DNA of 42,198 nt from assembly GCA_900541195.1 (NCBI GenBank), contig UQIY01000017.1, positions 1 through 42,198 of the forward strand. The letters run 5' to 3'. Below are positions 7,718 through 15,885 of this stretch, one piece after another (the first letter of the stretch is position 1; each line of letters starts with the position of its first letter). Made by a program: the position numbers and the translations under genes. The notes below the pieces were generated by a model, which searched no databases, was not told where the DNA came from, and worked only from the letters and a program-made list of their open reading frames with translations. This stretch comes from an uncultured Collinsella sp. GTDB taxonomy: Bacteria; Actinomycetota; Coriobacteriia; Coriobacteriales; Coriobacteriaceae.

Positions 7718-9871
7718 TTACTGAACTTTGCTGGCGAACTCGAGGTATTGCATGCGCTGCAGCTTGTCGATCGTCGAGGCGTATGGGCTGTCTTCAGATT
7801 CCAAGTCGTAGCGCAGCCCGTCGGCACCAATATAGCCGGCGACATTGATGGTGGGCACATCTGACCTTGTTGCAAGCAGGGCCTTTTGATAGTCAGTGAG
7901 CGGGGCGCCAATCTTATTAAGGGTAATAGCTGCAATCTCGTTTGCCCCGACGGTGTCGTAGACGTTGAGCTCGGTATTGCCGGCGATTTCATAGTTGGCC
8001 CAGACGAAATAGGTCGACTGATAGATACGGAAAGCGTGGCTTGCCGTATCTTCCTGAGGGTACAGCTCGTCGTTGAGAGTCGTTGCGGCGCTCGGCTGAT
8101 GGTCGCCAAAAAAGACAAGAACAACCGGTCTGCCGATATTGCGGAGCTCATTGATAAAGTACTCGAGGTCCCGGTCGGATGCATTGATGCAGGTGAGATA
8201 GGTATTGAGCGCGCTATTGGCGCCCTCGCTGGCTCCCTCGACCCAATAGTTTGTCAGCTCTTCGGCGGGAACGGTGCCATAGTCGTAGCCGCCGTGATTT
8301 TGCATCGTGACGTCAAAGATGAACTGCGGGGCTTCGTCGGTTCTGAGCAGGTCGAGTATCTTGTCGTAGGTGGCGTAGTCGCATACGCCGGCATGGTAAT
8401 AGGGCGCACCTTCGAAATCGCCGATTGAAAGAAAGTCTCCAAAACCCAGCTGCTGATAGATTTTATCTCGATGGTAGTTGACGGGGTTTTGCGGGTGCAT
8501 AGCGGTAGTAGTATACCCAAGCTCTTTAAGGTCCTTTGCCAGGCTGTTGACACTATTCATCTGATACAGCTGATAGGGGATTTTGCCTAATCCGACAAAG
8601 GCCGTTGTCGCTCCGGTCAAAAATTCGAATTCGGAGTTCGCCGTTCCGCCACCGGTGACCGAAGCGAGCATGGTGCCGCGAACAAGTGTGTCGGGAAGCG
8701 AGCTGTAGAATGCGGGACCGGTGTACCCGGCCGCCTGGAGCTGCTCAAAGCACGAAAGGTCGCTAAAACTCTCGTTCATGACGGCAACAATCGTCGGCTT
8801 GATTTCATTGAACTGGGCAACGGCCGCCGCGCGCTGCTCGCTCGAGCCATACGTGCTGTCGTAGGCGGCGGCGAGCTCCTGCTCGATGCTCTGCGCTTCA
8901 TCGGGCGTATAGTCTTCGGGCTTTTCAATGGGCAACTCGTTGACCATTTCGGTGAACGAAGTGATAAAACCCTGAGACGCATACGTGGTGATGGGCTGCC
9001 AACGGTCAAATCCAAAATCCAGCGACTGCTCCAAGTCGATGTTGGAAAAGCCCAAGAGCCCCACAACGGTCACTAGCAGAAAAGCGCAGAGGTTAGCGGC
9101 GATTGCGGGGAAGACATGGGCGGGCGTACGGAGCTTTCGCGGTCGGATAAGCGAAAGAAGCCCCAGGGAAATCTCCAGCAGGGCGAGTGAGGTTACGATT
9201 CCTGCAGTGAAGGTGAACTCATATCCCTCACTTACTTCCATTGCGGTGCCCAATGCCAAAATGTCGCTCGGCAGGATGGCCTCGCCTTTAAACGTTATGA
9301 CGAAGTGCTCGGCAATGCCAAGGGTGCAACAGACGACGGGCACGAGGGCCATGACGCCTCCATGACGCTGTCCCAGTAAATAAAGGGAGAGCAGAACCGT
9401 CGCGAGCAGCCCAACGGAAAACCCGAATGAGTTGGCGGGAATGCGATAGAACGTTTCGTTGCAGGCAATTTCGAGTGAAACGAACGAGAGCGCTGAAACA
9501 GCGGCGACGACAAGGATGTCGCGGCAAATACAGGCAACCGTTCCCGTCGCAAGATCGGTTTGGTCGATAAGTCCCGAAACCAAGGGCTCGACAAGAAGTA
9601 TGACGGCGGCAGCACCGAGCGCCGAATAAGAAAGGACCCATAGGGAACAGTCCTCATTTACGAGCAATTGATTCGTAATCCATGCAGCTACCATGCCGAG
9701 CGGGATGAGGAGCATCGCGCACCAAAAGACGCGGGCAATGGGCGGTTTTTCGTTGTGTCTGATTGAAAAATACACGCGCACGACGACGGCGGCCACGATA
9801 AGGACGGCGATGAATATGGGCAGATTGGCCATGCCACTCGAAGTGATTTCAAGGGGGATATCTTCGGTCAT
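7718..9871 (-). CDS. LTA synthase-family membrane enzyme (sulfatase fold)
   Basis: A 717-residue polytopic protein of the LtaS/phosphoglycerol transferase family, which moves glycerol-phosphate (or a similar group) onto cell-surface glycolipids or glycans outside the membrane. The N-terminal half has many hydrophobic segments (the first at about residues 15-35). The C-terminal extracellular alkaline-phosphatase-like domain shows VMNESFSD (metal-binding Glu), GGTANSEFEFLTG with the Thr expected to be the nucleophile, MHPQNPVNYHRDKIYQQLGF and FFGDHQPS. These match the catalytic and metal motifs of LtaS in order. The ATG at 9871 follows AGAGGAACG; the upstream in-frame extension runs into the divergent uvrA promoter region. 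No terminator is evident after the stop. Whether it makes LTA or another phosphoglycerol polymer cannot be told. Confidence 0.85.
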   Translation of the reverse strand: MTEDIPLEITSSGMANLPIFIAVLIVAAVVVRVYFSIRHNEKPPIARVFWCAMLLIPLGMVAAWITNQLLVNEDCSLWVLSYSALGAAAVILLVEPLVSGLIDQTDLATGTVACICRDILVVAAVSALSFVSLEIACNETFYRIPANSFGFSVGLLATVLLSLYLLGQRHGGVMALVPVVCCTLGIAEHFVITFKGEAILPSDILALGTAMEVSEGYEFTFTAGIVTSLALLEISLGLLSLIRPRKLRTPAHVFPAIAANLCAFLLVTVVGLLGFSNIDLEQSLDFGFDRWQPITTYASQGFITSFTEMVNELPIEKPEDYTPDEAQSIEQELAAAYDSTYGSSEQRAAAVAQFNEIKPTIVAVMNESFSDLSCFEQLQAAGYTGPAFYSSLPDTLVRGTMLASVTGGGTANSEFEFLTGATTAFVGLGKIPYQLYQMNSVNSLAKDLKELGYTTTAMHPQNPVNYHRDKIYQQLGFGDFLSIGDFEGAPYYHAGVCDYATYDKILDLLRTDEAPQFIFDVTMQNHGGYDYGTVPAEELTNYWVEGASEGANSALNTYLTCINASDRDLEYFINELRNIGRPVVLVFFGDHQPSAATTLNDELYPQEDTASHAFRIYQSTYFVWANYEIAGNTELNVYDTVGANEIAAITLNKIGAPLTDYQKALLATRSDVPTINVAGYIGADGLRYDLESEDSPYASTIDKLQRMQYLEFASKVQ

Positions 9872-9989
9872 GGACGTTCCTCTGTTACAGCAAATTAAGT
9901 TCAGTTTTAGATTACTCTTACCTTTCCACGGCATTTCGAGAAACAAAGCACCCGACACGCAAAGCAAAAGGTCTGCGAATCTTGTATTA

Positions 9990-10003
9990 CGAACATCTGT
10001 GCG
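9990..10003 (+). promoter_or_regulatory. Possible LexA (SOS) box upstream of uvrA
   Basis: CGAACATCTGTGCG agrees with the Gram-positive SOS box CGAACRNRYGTTCG at 12 of 14 positions and lies 61 nt before the uvrA ATG, where LexA control of uvrA is usual. No clear -35/-10 pair could be fixed around it. The region 9872-10064 also holds the divergent promoter for the LTA-synthase gene. Confidence 0.4.
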
Positions 10004-10064
10004 CGTTGAGTGCGTTAAACTCATCGACAGTGTGATTTGAGGTTATAGGAGGCAAGGAGCTTCC

Positions 10065-12941
10065 ATGTCTGATTCTTCTATCGTTATCCGTGGTGCGCGC
10101 GAACACAACCTGCGCAATATCGATGTTTCCATCCCGCGCGACGAGCTCGTGGTCATTACCGGTCTTTCGGGCTCGGGCAAGAGCTCGCTGGCGTTTGACA
10201 CGATCTATGCCGAGGGTCAGCGTCGCTACGTGGAAAGCCTGTCGAGTTATGCGCGCCAGTTTTTAGGCCAGATGGACAAGCCCGATCTAGACTCGATCGA
10301 CGGCCTTTCGCCGGCCGTCTCGATCGATCAGAAGACGACGTCCAAGAATCCGCGCTCGACGGTGGGTACTGTAACTGAGATTTATGACTACCTTCGCTTG
10401 CTTTTTGCACGCGTGGGCACGCCACACTGCCCCGAGTGCGGTCGCGTTATCGAACGCCAGACCACCGACCAGGTCGCCGATAAGGTCCTGGCAGCGGGAG
10501 AGGGTCGTCGTGCGTTTGTGCTGGCACCGGTGGTGCGCGGGCGCAAAGGCGAGTACGCAAAATTGTTCGAGGATCTTCGGGCTGAGGGCTTTAGCCGCGT
10601 GCGTGTCGACGGCGAAGTACGCTCGCTCGACGACCCCATCGATCTGGACAAAAAGTTCAAGCACGATATCGAGGTCGTAGTCGACCGCATCGTGATTCGG
10701 GAAAACTCTCTGGGCCGTATCGCCGAGTCGGTTGAACAGGCGACTGCCTTGGCACACGGCAATGTGAACGTGTACATGCTGCCCGATCGCGATGCTCCCG
10801 AGGGAACCGAGGGCGAGCTGCTGGAGTATTCGTTGGCTCTGGCGTGCCCGGAGCACGGGCACTCCATCGACGACCTACAACCCCGCGACTTTTCGTTCAA
10901 CGCGCCCTATGGTGCGTGTCCCGAGTGCGATGGTCTGGGCTTTAAGAAAACGGTCGATGCCGAGGCGCTGATTGAGGACCCGTCGAAGTCGATTGCCGAT
11001 GGGGTCTTTGGAAGCCTGTTCGGCAATTCGAACTACTACCCCCAGATCTTCGCCGCGGTCTGTAAGCACTTTAAGGTGAGCGCGGATACACCGTGGGAAG
11101 ACCTACCTCCGCGAGTGCGCCGTGCATTTTTGGATGGCATGGGCGACAAGAAGATTTCGGTGGACTATCAAAAGCTCGACGGTCGTCGCAGCCAGTGGGA
11201 CACCAAGTTTTCGGGCGTGCGCAATATCCTGTACGAGCGCTATACCGAGACGACCAACGAGAACACTAAGGCGCGCCTGGAGAAGTACATTCGCGAGGAG
11301 CCGTGTTCGAGCTGCCATGGTGCTCGCCTGCGCCCCGAGATGCTCGCCGTCACCGTGGGCGGCAAGTCCATTTATGAGGTTTGTTGCCTGTCGTGCCGCG
11401 AGTCGCTCGAGTTTTTTGAGGACCTTGAGCTCACCGAGCGTCAACAATTCATCGGCGGTCGTATCGTCAAGGAAATCCTGGAACGCTTGCGTTTTCTGGT
11501 TGATGTCGGCCTTGATTATCTGACGCTCGATCGTGCTTCGGCGACGCTTTCCGGCGGTGAGGCGCAGCGCATTCGCCTGGCTACGCAGATCGGTGCGGGC
11601 CTCATGGGCGTTCTCTATATTCTGGACGAGCCTTCGATTGGTCTTCACCAGCGCGACAACGAGCGGCTGATTAAGACACTCGAGCGCCTGCGCGATATCG
11701 GCAACACCGTTATCGTCGTTGAACACGATGAGGACACGATTCGCGCTGCCGACTATGTGATCGATATGGGGCCAGGCGCGGGCGTCAACGGCGGGCACGT
11801 GGTCGCCGCGGGAACGCCTGCCGATATCATGGCGTGCCCCGATTCCATGACGGGTGCTTATTTGACCGGCAAGCGGATGATCCGCGTGCCAGACGAGCGC
11901 CGCAAGCCCGGCCGCGGCTGCCTTAAGATCACGGGCGCCCGCGCCAACAACCTCAAAAACGTTACCGCCAAGATTGAGTTCGGTACGCTCACAGTCGTTA
12001 CCGGTGTTTCGGGATCGGGCAAGAGCTCCCTGGTCACCGATACGATTGCGCCCGCGCTTACGAATGCCATCCACCGTTCGACGCGTCCCGTGGGTCCGTA
12101 CAAGAAGATTGAGGGCATCGAGTGCATCGATAAGGTGATCGACATTGACCAGTCGCCGATCGGTCGCACGCCGCGTTCGAACCCTGCGACCTATATTGGC
12201 CTGTGGGATGATCTGCGCGCGCTGTTTGCGAGCACACCGGAGTCGAAGGCGCGTGGCTACTCGCCGGGACGCTTCTCCTTTAATGTGAGCGGCGGACGCT
12301 GCGAGGCGTGCAAGGGCGACGGCCAGATCAAGATTGAGATGCACTTTCTTCCCGATATTTATGTTCCCTGCGAGGCTTGTGGCGGCAAGCGCTATAACCG
12401 CGAGACGCTCGAGGTTACCTATCGTGGCAAGACTATCTCGGACGTGCTTGACATGAGCGTGGCCGAGGCACTGGCTTTCTTTGGGAATATTCCGCAGATC
12501 AAGCGAAAGCTTCAAACCCTGTATGACGTCGGCCTAGGTTATGTGAGCTTGGGCCAGCCCGCCACGACGCTCTCGGGTGGTGAGGCGCAGCGCGTAAAGC
12601 TCGCCAAGGAGCTTCATCGCCGTCAGACGGGTAAGACGTTCTATATTTTGGACGAGCCTACGACCGGTCTTCATTTTGAGGACGTTCGCCAGTTACTTGA
12701 TGTGTTGCAGCGTCTAGTCGATGCGGGCAATACGGTGTTGGTGATCGAGCACAACCTCGATGTCATCAAGGTCGCCGACCGTCTGATCGATATGGGTCCC
12801 GAGGGTGGCAACGGTGGCGGAACTGTCGTGGTCTCGGGTACGCCAGAGCAGGTTGCGGCATGCCCGCAGAGCTATACCGGCAAGTTCTTGGCGCCGTTGC
12901 TCAAACGCGATAAGGAGCGTCAAGCGCAACTCGATGCCTAA
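10065..12941 (+). CDS. uvrA: Excinuclease ABC subunit A
   Basis: UvrA is the dimeric ABC-type ATPase that finds bulky DNA lesions and loads UvrB. The 958-residue product has two ABC modules. The first Walker A GLSGSGKSS lies at 33-41, followed by YVESLSSYARQFLGQM; the first signature is in ATLSGGEAQRIRLA with the ILDEPSIGLHQRD Walker B. The second module repeats these as GVSGSGKSS, TTLSGGEAQRVKLAKEL and ILDEPTTGLHFED. Zinc-binding pairs are visible as CPECG near 120, CPECDGLGF, CSSCHGARL and the C-terminal CEACKGDGQ...CEACGGKRYN. Length is normal. The ATG is preceded by AGGAGGCAAGGAG. A LexA-like box and a strong downstream terminator suggest a single-gene, DNA-damage-responsive unit. Confidence 0.99.
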   Translation: MSDSSIVIRGAREHNLRNIDVSIPRDELVVITGLSGSGKSSLAFDTIYAEGQRRYVESLSSYARQFLGQMDKPDLDSIDGLSPAVSIDQKTTSKNPRSTVGTVTEIYDYLRLLFARVGTPHCPECGRVIERQTTDQVADKVLAAGEGRRAFVLAPVVRGRKGEYAKLFEDLRAEGFSRVRVDGEVRSLDDPIDLDKKFKHDIEVVVDRIVIRENSLGRIAESVEQATALAHGNVNVYMLPDRDAPEGTEGELLEYSLALACPEHGHSIDDLQPRDFSFNAPYGACPECDGLGFKKTVDAEALIEDPSKSIADGVFGSLFGNSNYYPQIFAAVCKHFKVSADTPWEDLPPRVRRAFLDGMGDKKISVDYQKLDGRRSQWDTKFSGVRNILYERYTETTNENTKARLEKYIREEPCSSCHGARLRPEMLAVTVGGKSIYEVCCLSCRESLEFFEDLELTERQQFIGGRIVKEILERLRFLVDVGLDYLTLDRASATLSGGEAQRIRLATQIGAGLMGVLYILDEPSIGLHQRDNERLIKTLERLRDIGNTVIVVEHDEDTIRAADYVIDMGPGAGVNGGHVVAAGTPADIMACPDSMTGAYLTGKRMIRVPDERRKPGRGCLKITGARANNLKNVTAKIEFGTLTVVTGVSGSGKSSLVTDTIAPALTNAIHRSTRPVGPYKKIEGIECIDKVIDIDQSPIGRTPRSNPATYIGLWDDLRALFASTPESKARGYSPGRFSFNVSGGRCEACKGDGQIKIEMHFLPDIYVPCEACGGKRYNRETLEVTYRGKTISDVLDMSVAEALAFFGNIPQIKRKLQTLYDVGLGYVSLGQPATTLSGGEAQRVKLAKELHRRQTGKTFYILDEPTTGLHFEDVRQLLDVLQRLVDAGNTVLVIEHNLDVIKVADRLIDMGPEGGNGGGTVVVSGTPEQVAACPQSYTGKFLAPLLKRDKERQAQLDA

Positions 12942-12963
12942 TACATAGGTGTTTTTGAAACAT

Positions 12964-13003
12964 GAGCGCCGCCGATTCCTTGCGATTCGGTGGCGCTCTC
13001 TTT
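12964..13003 (+). terminator. Terminator after uvrA
   Basis: GAGCGCCGCCGA (12964-12975) pairs with TCGGTGGCGCTC (12987-12998): 12 bp with one G.T, loop of 11, then TCTCTTT. It lies 22 nt after the uvrA stop. Confidence 0.75.
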
Positions 13004-13077
13004 GTCGAGATAGCGTATGCCGCGCAAATGGACATATACTTAAAAATTGCGTTCTTATATGAGGGAAAGGATATGCC

Positions 13078-13578
13078 ATGCCGAAGGCCGTGAAGACGCC
13101 AAAGACCAACGCCATGCGTGAGCTGGAAAGCGCCGGCATCCCCTATGTTCTCCATACGTACGAAGACGATGACGACGAATCGTCGGGGCTGGGCGTCGCG
13201 ATTTCCGAGCAGCTTGGCGAGGAGCCCGGTCAGGGATTTAAGACCCTGGTCTGCACGACGCCGTCCAACGACCATGTCGTGTGCTGCATTCCCGTTGCCG
13301 ACGAGCTCGACCTCAAGGCCGCCGCGCGCGCCGCAGGCGAAAAGTCGCTGACCATGATGCATGTCAAAGATTTGCTTGCCGCGACGGGGTATGTCCGCGG
13401 CGGTTGCAGTCCGGTCGGTATGAAAAAACGCTTCCGGACTCTGATCGATGAGACATGCGTCCTTTGGGATACCATTTTTATCTCGGGTGGCAAGCGCGGC
13501 TATCAGCTTGAGCTTGCTCCCGATGACTTAGTTGCATTTTGCGGGGCGACGGTTGCCCCGATCACGAGAGAGGACTGA
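13078..13578 (+). CDS. ybaK: YbaK/EbsC-family Cys-tRNA(Pro) deacylase
   Basis: A 166-residue protein of the YbaK/ProX editing family, which hydrolyses Cys-tRNA(Pro) made in error by prolyl-tRNA synthetase. The order of conserved parts fits: TPKTNAMRELESAGIPY at the N-terminus, FKTLVCTTPSNDHVVCCIPVADELDLKAAARAAG in the middle, and YVRGGCSPVGMKKRF followed by the IFISGGKRGYQLELAPDDL end. The start follows GAGGGAAAGG. It is separated from uvrA by a terminator and is only 3 nt from murJ, so it heads the ybaK-murJ-uvrC unit. A TATACT at 13035-13040 could be its -10 box but has no good -35. Deacylase activity is inferred from the family; some members have other tRNA specificities. Confidence 0.88.
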   Translation: MPKAVKTPKTNAMRELESAGIPYVLHTYEDDDDESSGLGVAISEQLGEEPGQGFKTLVCTTPSNDHVVCCIPVADELDLKAAARAAGEKSLTMMHVKDLLAATGYVRGGCSPVGMKKRFRTLIDETCVLWDTIFISGGKRGYQLELAPDDLVAFCGATVAPITRED

Positions 13579-13581
13579 GCG

Positions 13582-15885
13582 ATGCCGCAGGAAGAATCAA
13601 AGCGCGGAGCTCACTTTGCAAAAGGGTCGGCTTCTCAGACGCCCGCGCCCGAGGCCGCTTCGTTCGATAACGAGATTCGAAACGCCTGGTCCGCTGCCGC
13701 TGACCCGGGCGAGACGGCCGTGTACTTGCGTGCCGCCGGTGCCGGCACGGCACTTCCCCGTACGGTTCTTTCTTCGGCTCGTCCCGATGAGACGGCTGTC
13801 TTTTTGGCCGCCGCTCAATCGAGCGCCAGCGTGATGCCGATCGCCTCCGAGGCTCCTCGTGAGCCGCGTCCCGATGAGACGGCGGTGTTTTTGATGGCAG
13901 CCCAGGGAAAGAGCACACCGCAGAGCGCTCCTGCCGCTCATTCCGCCAAGCCCACGGCTCATGATGATGGCGAACCGCTTCTTTCGGATGACGAATGGTC
14001 GCCGCTTGGTTCGACCGATCCCGTCGAGGGCGTGGCCATCGACGGTGATGACGACTGGGACCCTCTGTCGTTTTCTGCCCGAACCGTCGCCGCCAATGAA
14101 GTTGACACGGTGTTTGGCGACCATGCCATATTCGATGATGATGCCGTATCCGGTAACAACATGCCGAACAGCGATGACGCCGCACCTGCTGATGACGCCG
14201 TTTTGGTTGACGATCCCTTTGCGATGACCGGCTCCTTTGCCGTCGTGGACGATTTGCCGCCACAAGATGAGGTTTATGAGGACTCTCAGGACGACGTAGA
14301 CGATATGGGTTCGTCGGACTACTCCACGGTTGGTCGTTCTGCTGGCCTTATGACCGTGCTGACCATCGTGTCGCGTGTCACCGGGTTTATCCGCGCGTGG
14401 GCCATGGCGGCCGCCATCGGTATGTCGCTGCTCTCGTCCTCCTATCAGGTTGCCAACAACCTGCCCAACATGCTCTACGAGCTCGTGATGGGCGGCATGC
14501 TCGTTACGGCTTTTTTGCCGGTGTATATGGGTGTGAGGCGCGAGCAGGGTCGCGAGGCATCGAACGAGTATGTCGGCAACCTGCTTGGTATTCTGCTTTT
14601 GCTGCTGGGCGGTATCTCGCTGCTGGGCACCGTGTTTGCTCCCGGCTTTATTTGGACGCAGTCGTTCCTTTCGGGCGATGGCGGCAGCATGGATACCGCT
14701 GCGTTCATGTTCCGCTTCTTTGCTATTCAAATTCTGTTTTATGGCTTGGGCTCGGTGTTCTCGGGCGTTCTCAACGCACACCGCGACTATTTCTGGTCGA
14801 CGTTTGCCCCGGTTCTCAACAATGTCATCGTCATCGCCAGCTTTATGGGCTTTGCTCCCGTGTCTGCACAATTTGGCGAGCAGGCCGGTATTATCTTGAT
14901 CGCAGTTGGTACGACCCTCGGCGTCTTTGTCCAGATGGCCTGCCAGATTCCCGCGCTTGGCAAGCATGGCGTGCATCCTCATATCCATATCGACTTTAAG
15001 GATCCCGCGCTGCGACAGACGATCGCGCTTGGTATCCCGACGCTGCTCGCCACGGTGTGCATGTTTGTCTCGACCTCCATTACCAATGCCGCCGCGCTGG
15101 TGGTGCAGCCCGAGACCGGCCCTTCCGTCATCGCATATGCGCGCCTGTGGTACACATTGCCCTATGCGCTGATCGCCGCCTCGCTTTCGACGGCACTCTA
15201 TACCGAACTCTCTCACGATGCGCAGGAGAAGGATTACGACAGCGTCCGCACGGGCATTTCGCGCGGTGTCGCCCAGATGCTCTTCTTCCTGATTCCGTTT
15301 GCGATGTATCTGATCGTCTTCGCCCGTCCGCTCAACATGATCTACTGCGCCGGCAAGTTCGATGAATCCGGTGTGGCGCTGGTGTCGGAGTTCCTTATCT
15401 ATCTGGCACTTTCCCTGCCGCTCTACGGCGTGGTCGTGCTGATGCAGAAGAGCTTCTCGGCCCTGCTCGATATGAAACCTTATAGCCGCTATTGCCTGTA
15501 CTCCGCTATCGGCCAGGCCGGTTCGGTGTTGCTGTTTGGCGTGGTGCTGGGCTACGGTATGCCGGCAATTGCGCTTTCGTACGTCGTTGACTACGTGGTC
15601 TTGGTCGGATGCTCACTGTGGTGGCTGCGCCGTCGTCTGCATGGCCTTCAGGTCAAGTCTATCCTGCATGGCGGTTTCTTCGGCCTACTGTTCGGTGGCT
15701 TGGGCGCTGCCGCGGGCGCCGGCGTCATGTGGGCACTTGAGCACTTTGTCGGAGCGCTTGGCAGCTCGATCCTCATTACCCTGGGCTACGTTTGTGTTGC
15801 AGGCGTCGTCTCGCTCGCTGTAACTTTTGGTCTTGCCTTCGTCTTTAAGATGCCCGAGGTCTCGGCGCTGCTTCGTCGCAAGTAG
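13582..15885 (+). CDS. murJ: MurJ lipid II flippase with long cytoplasmic N-terminal extension
   Basis: The membrane core (about residues 250-767) is a MurJ/MviN protein, the flippase that moves lipid II across the membrane for peptidoglycan synthesis. Visible signatures are AGLMTVLTIVSRVTGFIRAWAMAAAIG, QVANNLPNMLYELVMGGMLVTAFLPVY and many hydrophobic helices to the C-terminus. Unusual is the first 250 residues: hydrophilic, Ala/Pro-rich at first, then very acidic (runs of D/E between 125 and 245), with no membrane segment. It carries three copies of a short motif at 41-53, 67-79 and 96-108 (separate entry). Ordinary MurJ proteins start almost directly with the first helix; mycobacterial MurJ instead has a large C-terminal regulatory part. 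The start (ATG at 13582) sits 3 nt after ybaK, preceded by GAGAGAGGACTGAG. The uvrC start follows its stop with no spacer. Confidence 0.93.
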   Translation: MPQEESKRGAHFAKGSASQTPAPEAASFDNEIRNAWSAAADPGETAVYLRAAGAGTALPRTVLSSARPDETAVFLAAAQSSASVMPIASEAPREPRPDETAVFLMAAQGKSTPQSAPAAHSAKPTAHDDGEPLLSDDEWSPLGSTDPVEGVAIDGDDDWDPLSFSARTVAANEVDTVFGDHAIFDDDAVSGNNMPNSDDAAPADDAVLVDDPFAMTGSFAVVDDLPPQDEVYEDSQDDVDDMGSSDYSTVGRSAGLMTVLTIVSRVTGFIRAWAMAAAIGMSLLSSSYQVANNLPNMLYELVMGGMLVTAFLPVYMGVRREQGREASNEYVGNLLGILLLLLGGISLLGTVFAPGFIWTQSFLSGDGGSMDTAAFMFRFFAIQILFYGLGSVFSGVLNAHRDYFWSTFAPVLNNVIVIASFMGFAPVSAQFGEQAGIILIAVGTTLGVFVQMACQIPALGKHGVHPHIHIDFKDPALRQTIALGIPTLLATVCMFVSTSITNAAALVVQPETGPSVIAYARLWYTLPYALIAASLSTALYTELSHDAQEKDYDSVRTGISRGVAQMLFFLIPFAMYLIVFARPLNMIYCAGKFDESGVALVSEFLIYLALSLPLYGVVVLMQKSFSALLDMKPYSRYCLYSAIGQAGSVLLFGVVLGYGMPAIALSYVVDYVVLVGCSLWWLRRRLHGLQVKSILHGGFFGLLFGGLGAAAGAGVMWALEHFVGALGSSILITLGYVCVAGVVSLAVTFGLAFVFKMPEVSALLRRK
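13702..13905 (+). repeat. Threefold DETAVF-type repeat in the MurJ N-terminal tail
   Basis: Three translated copies of a 13-residue motif: DPGETAVYLRAAG (13702-13740, residues 41-53), RPDETAVFLAAAQ (13780-13818, residues 67-79) and RPDETAVFLMAAQ (13867-13905, residues 96-108). Spacing is 26 and 29 residues. The Thr of each copy (45, 71, 100) follows an acidic residue and precedes a hydrophobic pair. Such repeats in a disordered tail suggest a repeated docking or phosphorylation site; this is inference. Confidence 0.8.

Noticed and set aside
13597..15216. A 539-codon minus-strand frame opposite murJ
   Set aside because: Antisense shadow of a clear MurJ gene; no RBS, no domain, and rich in H, R and G.
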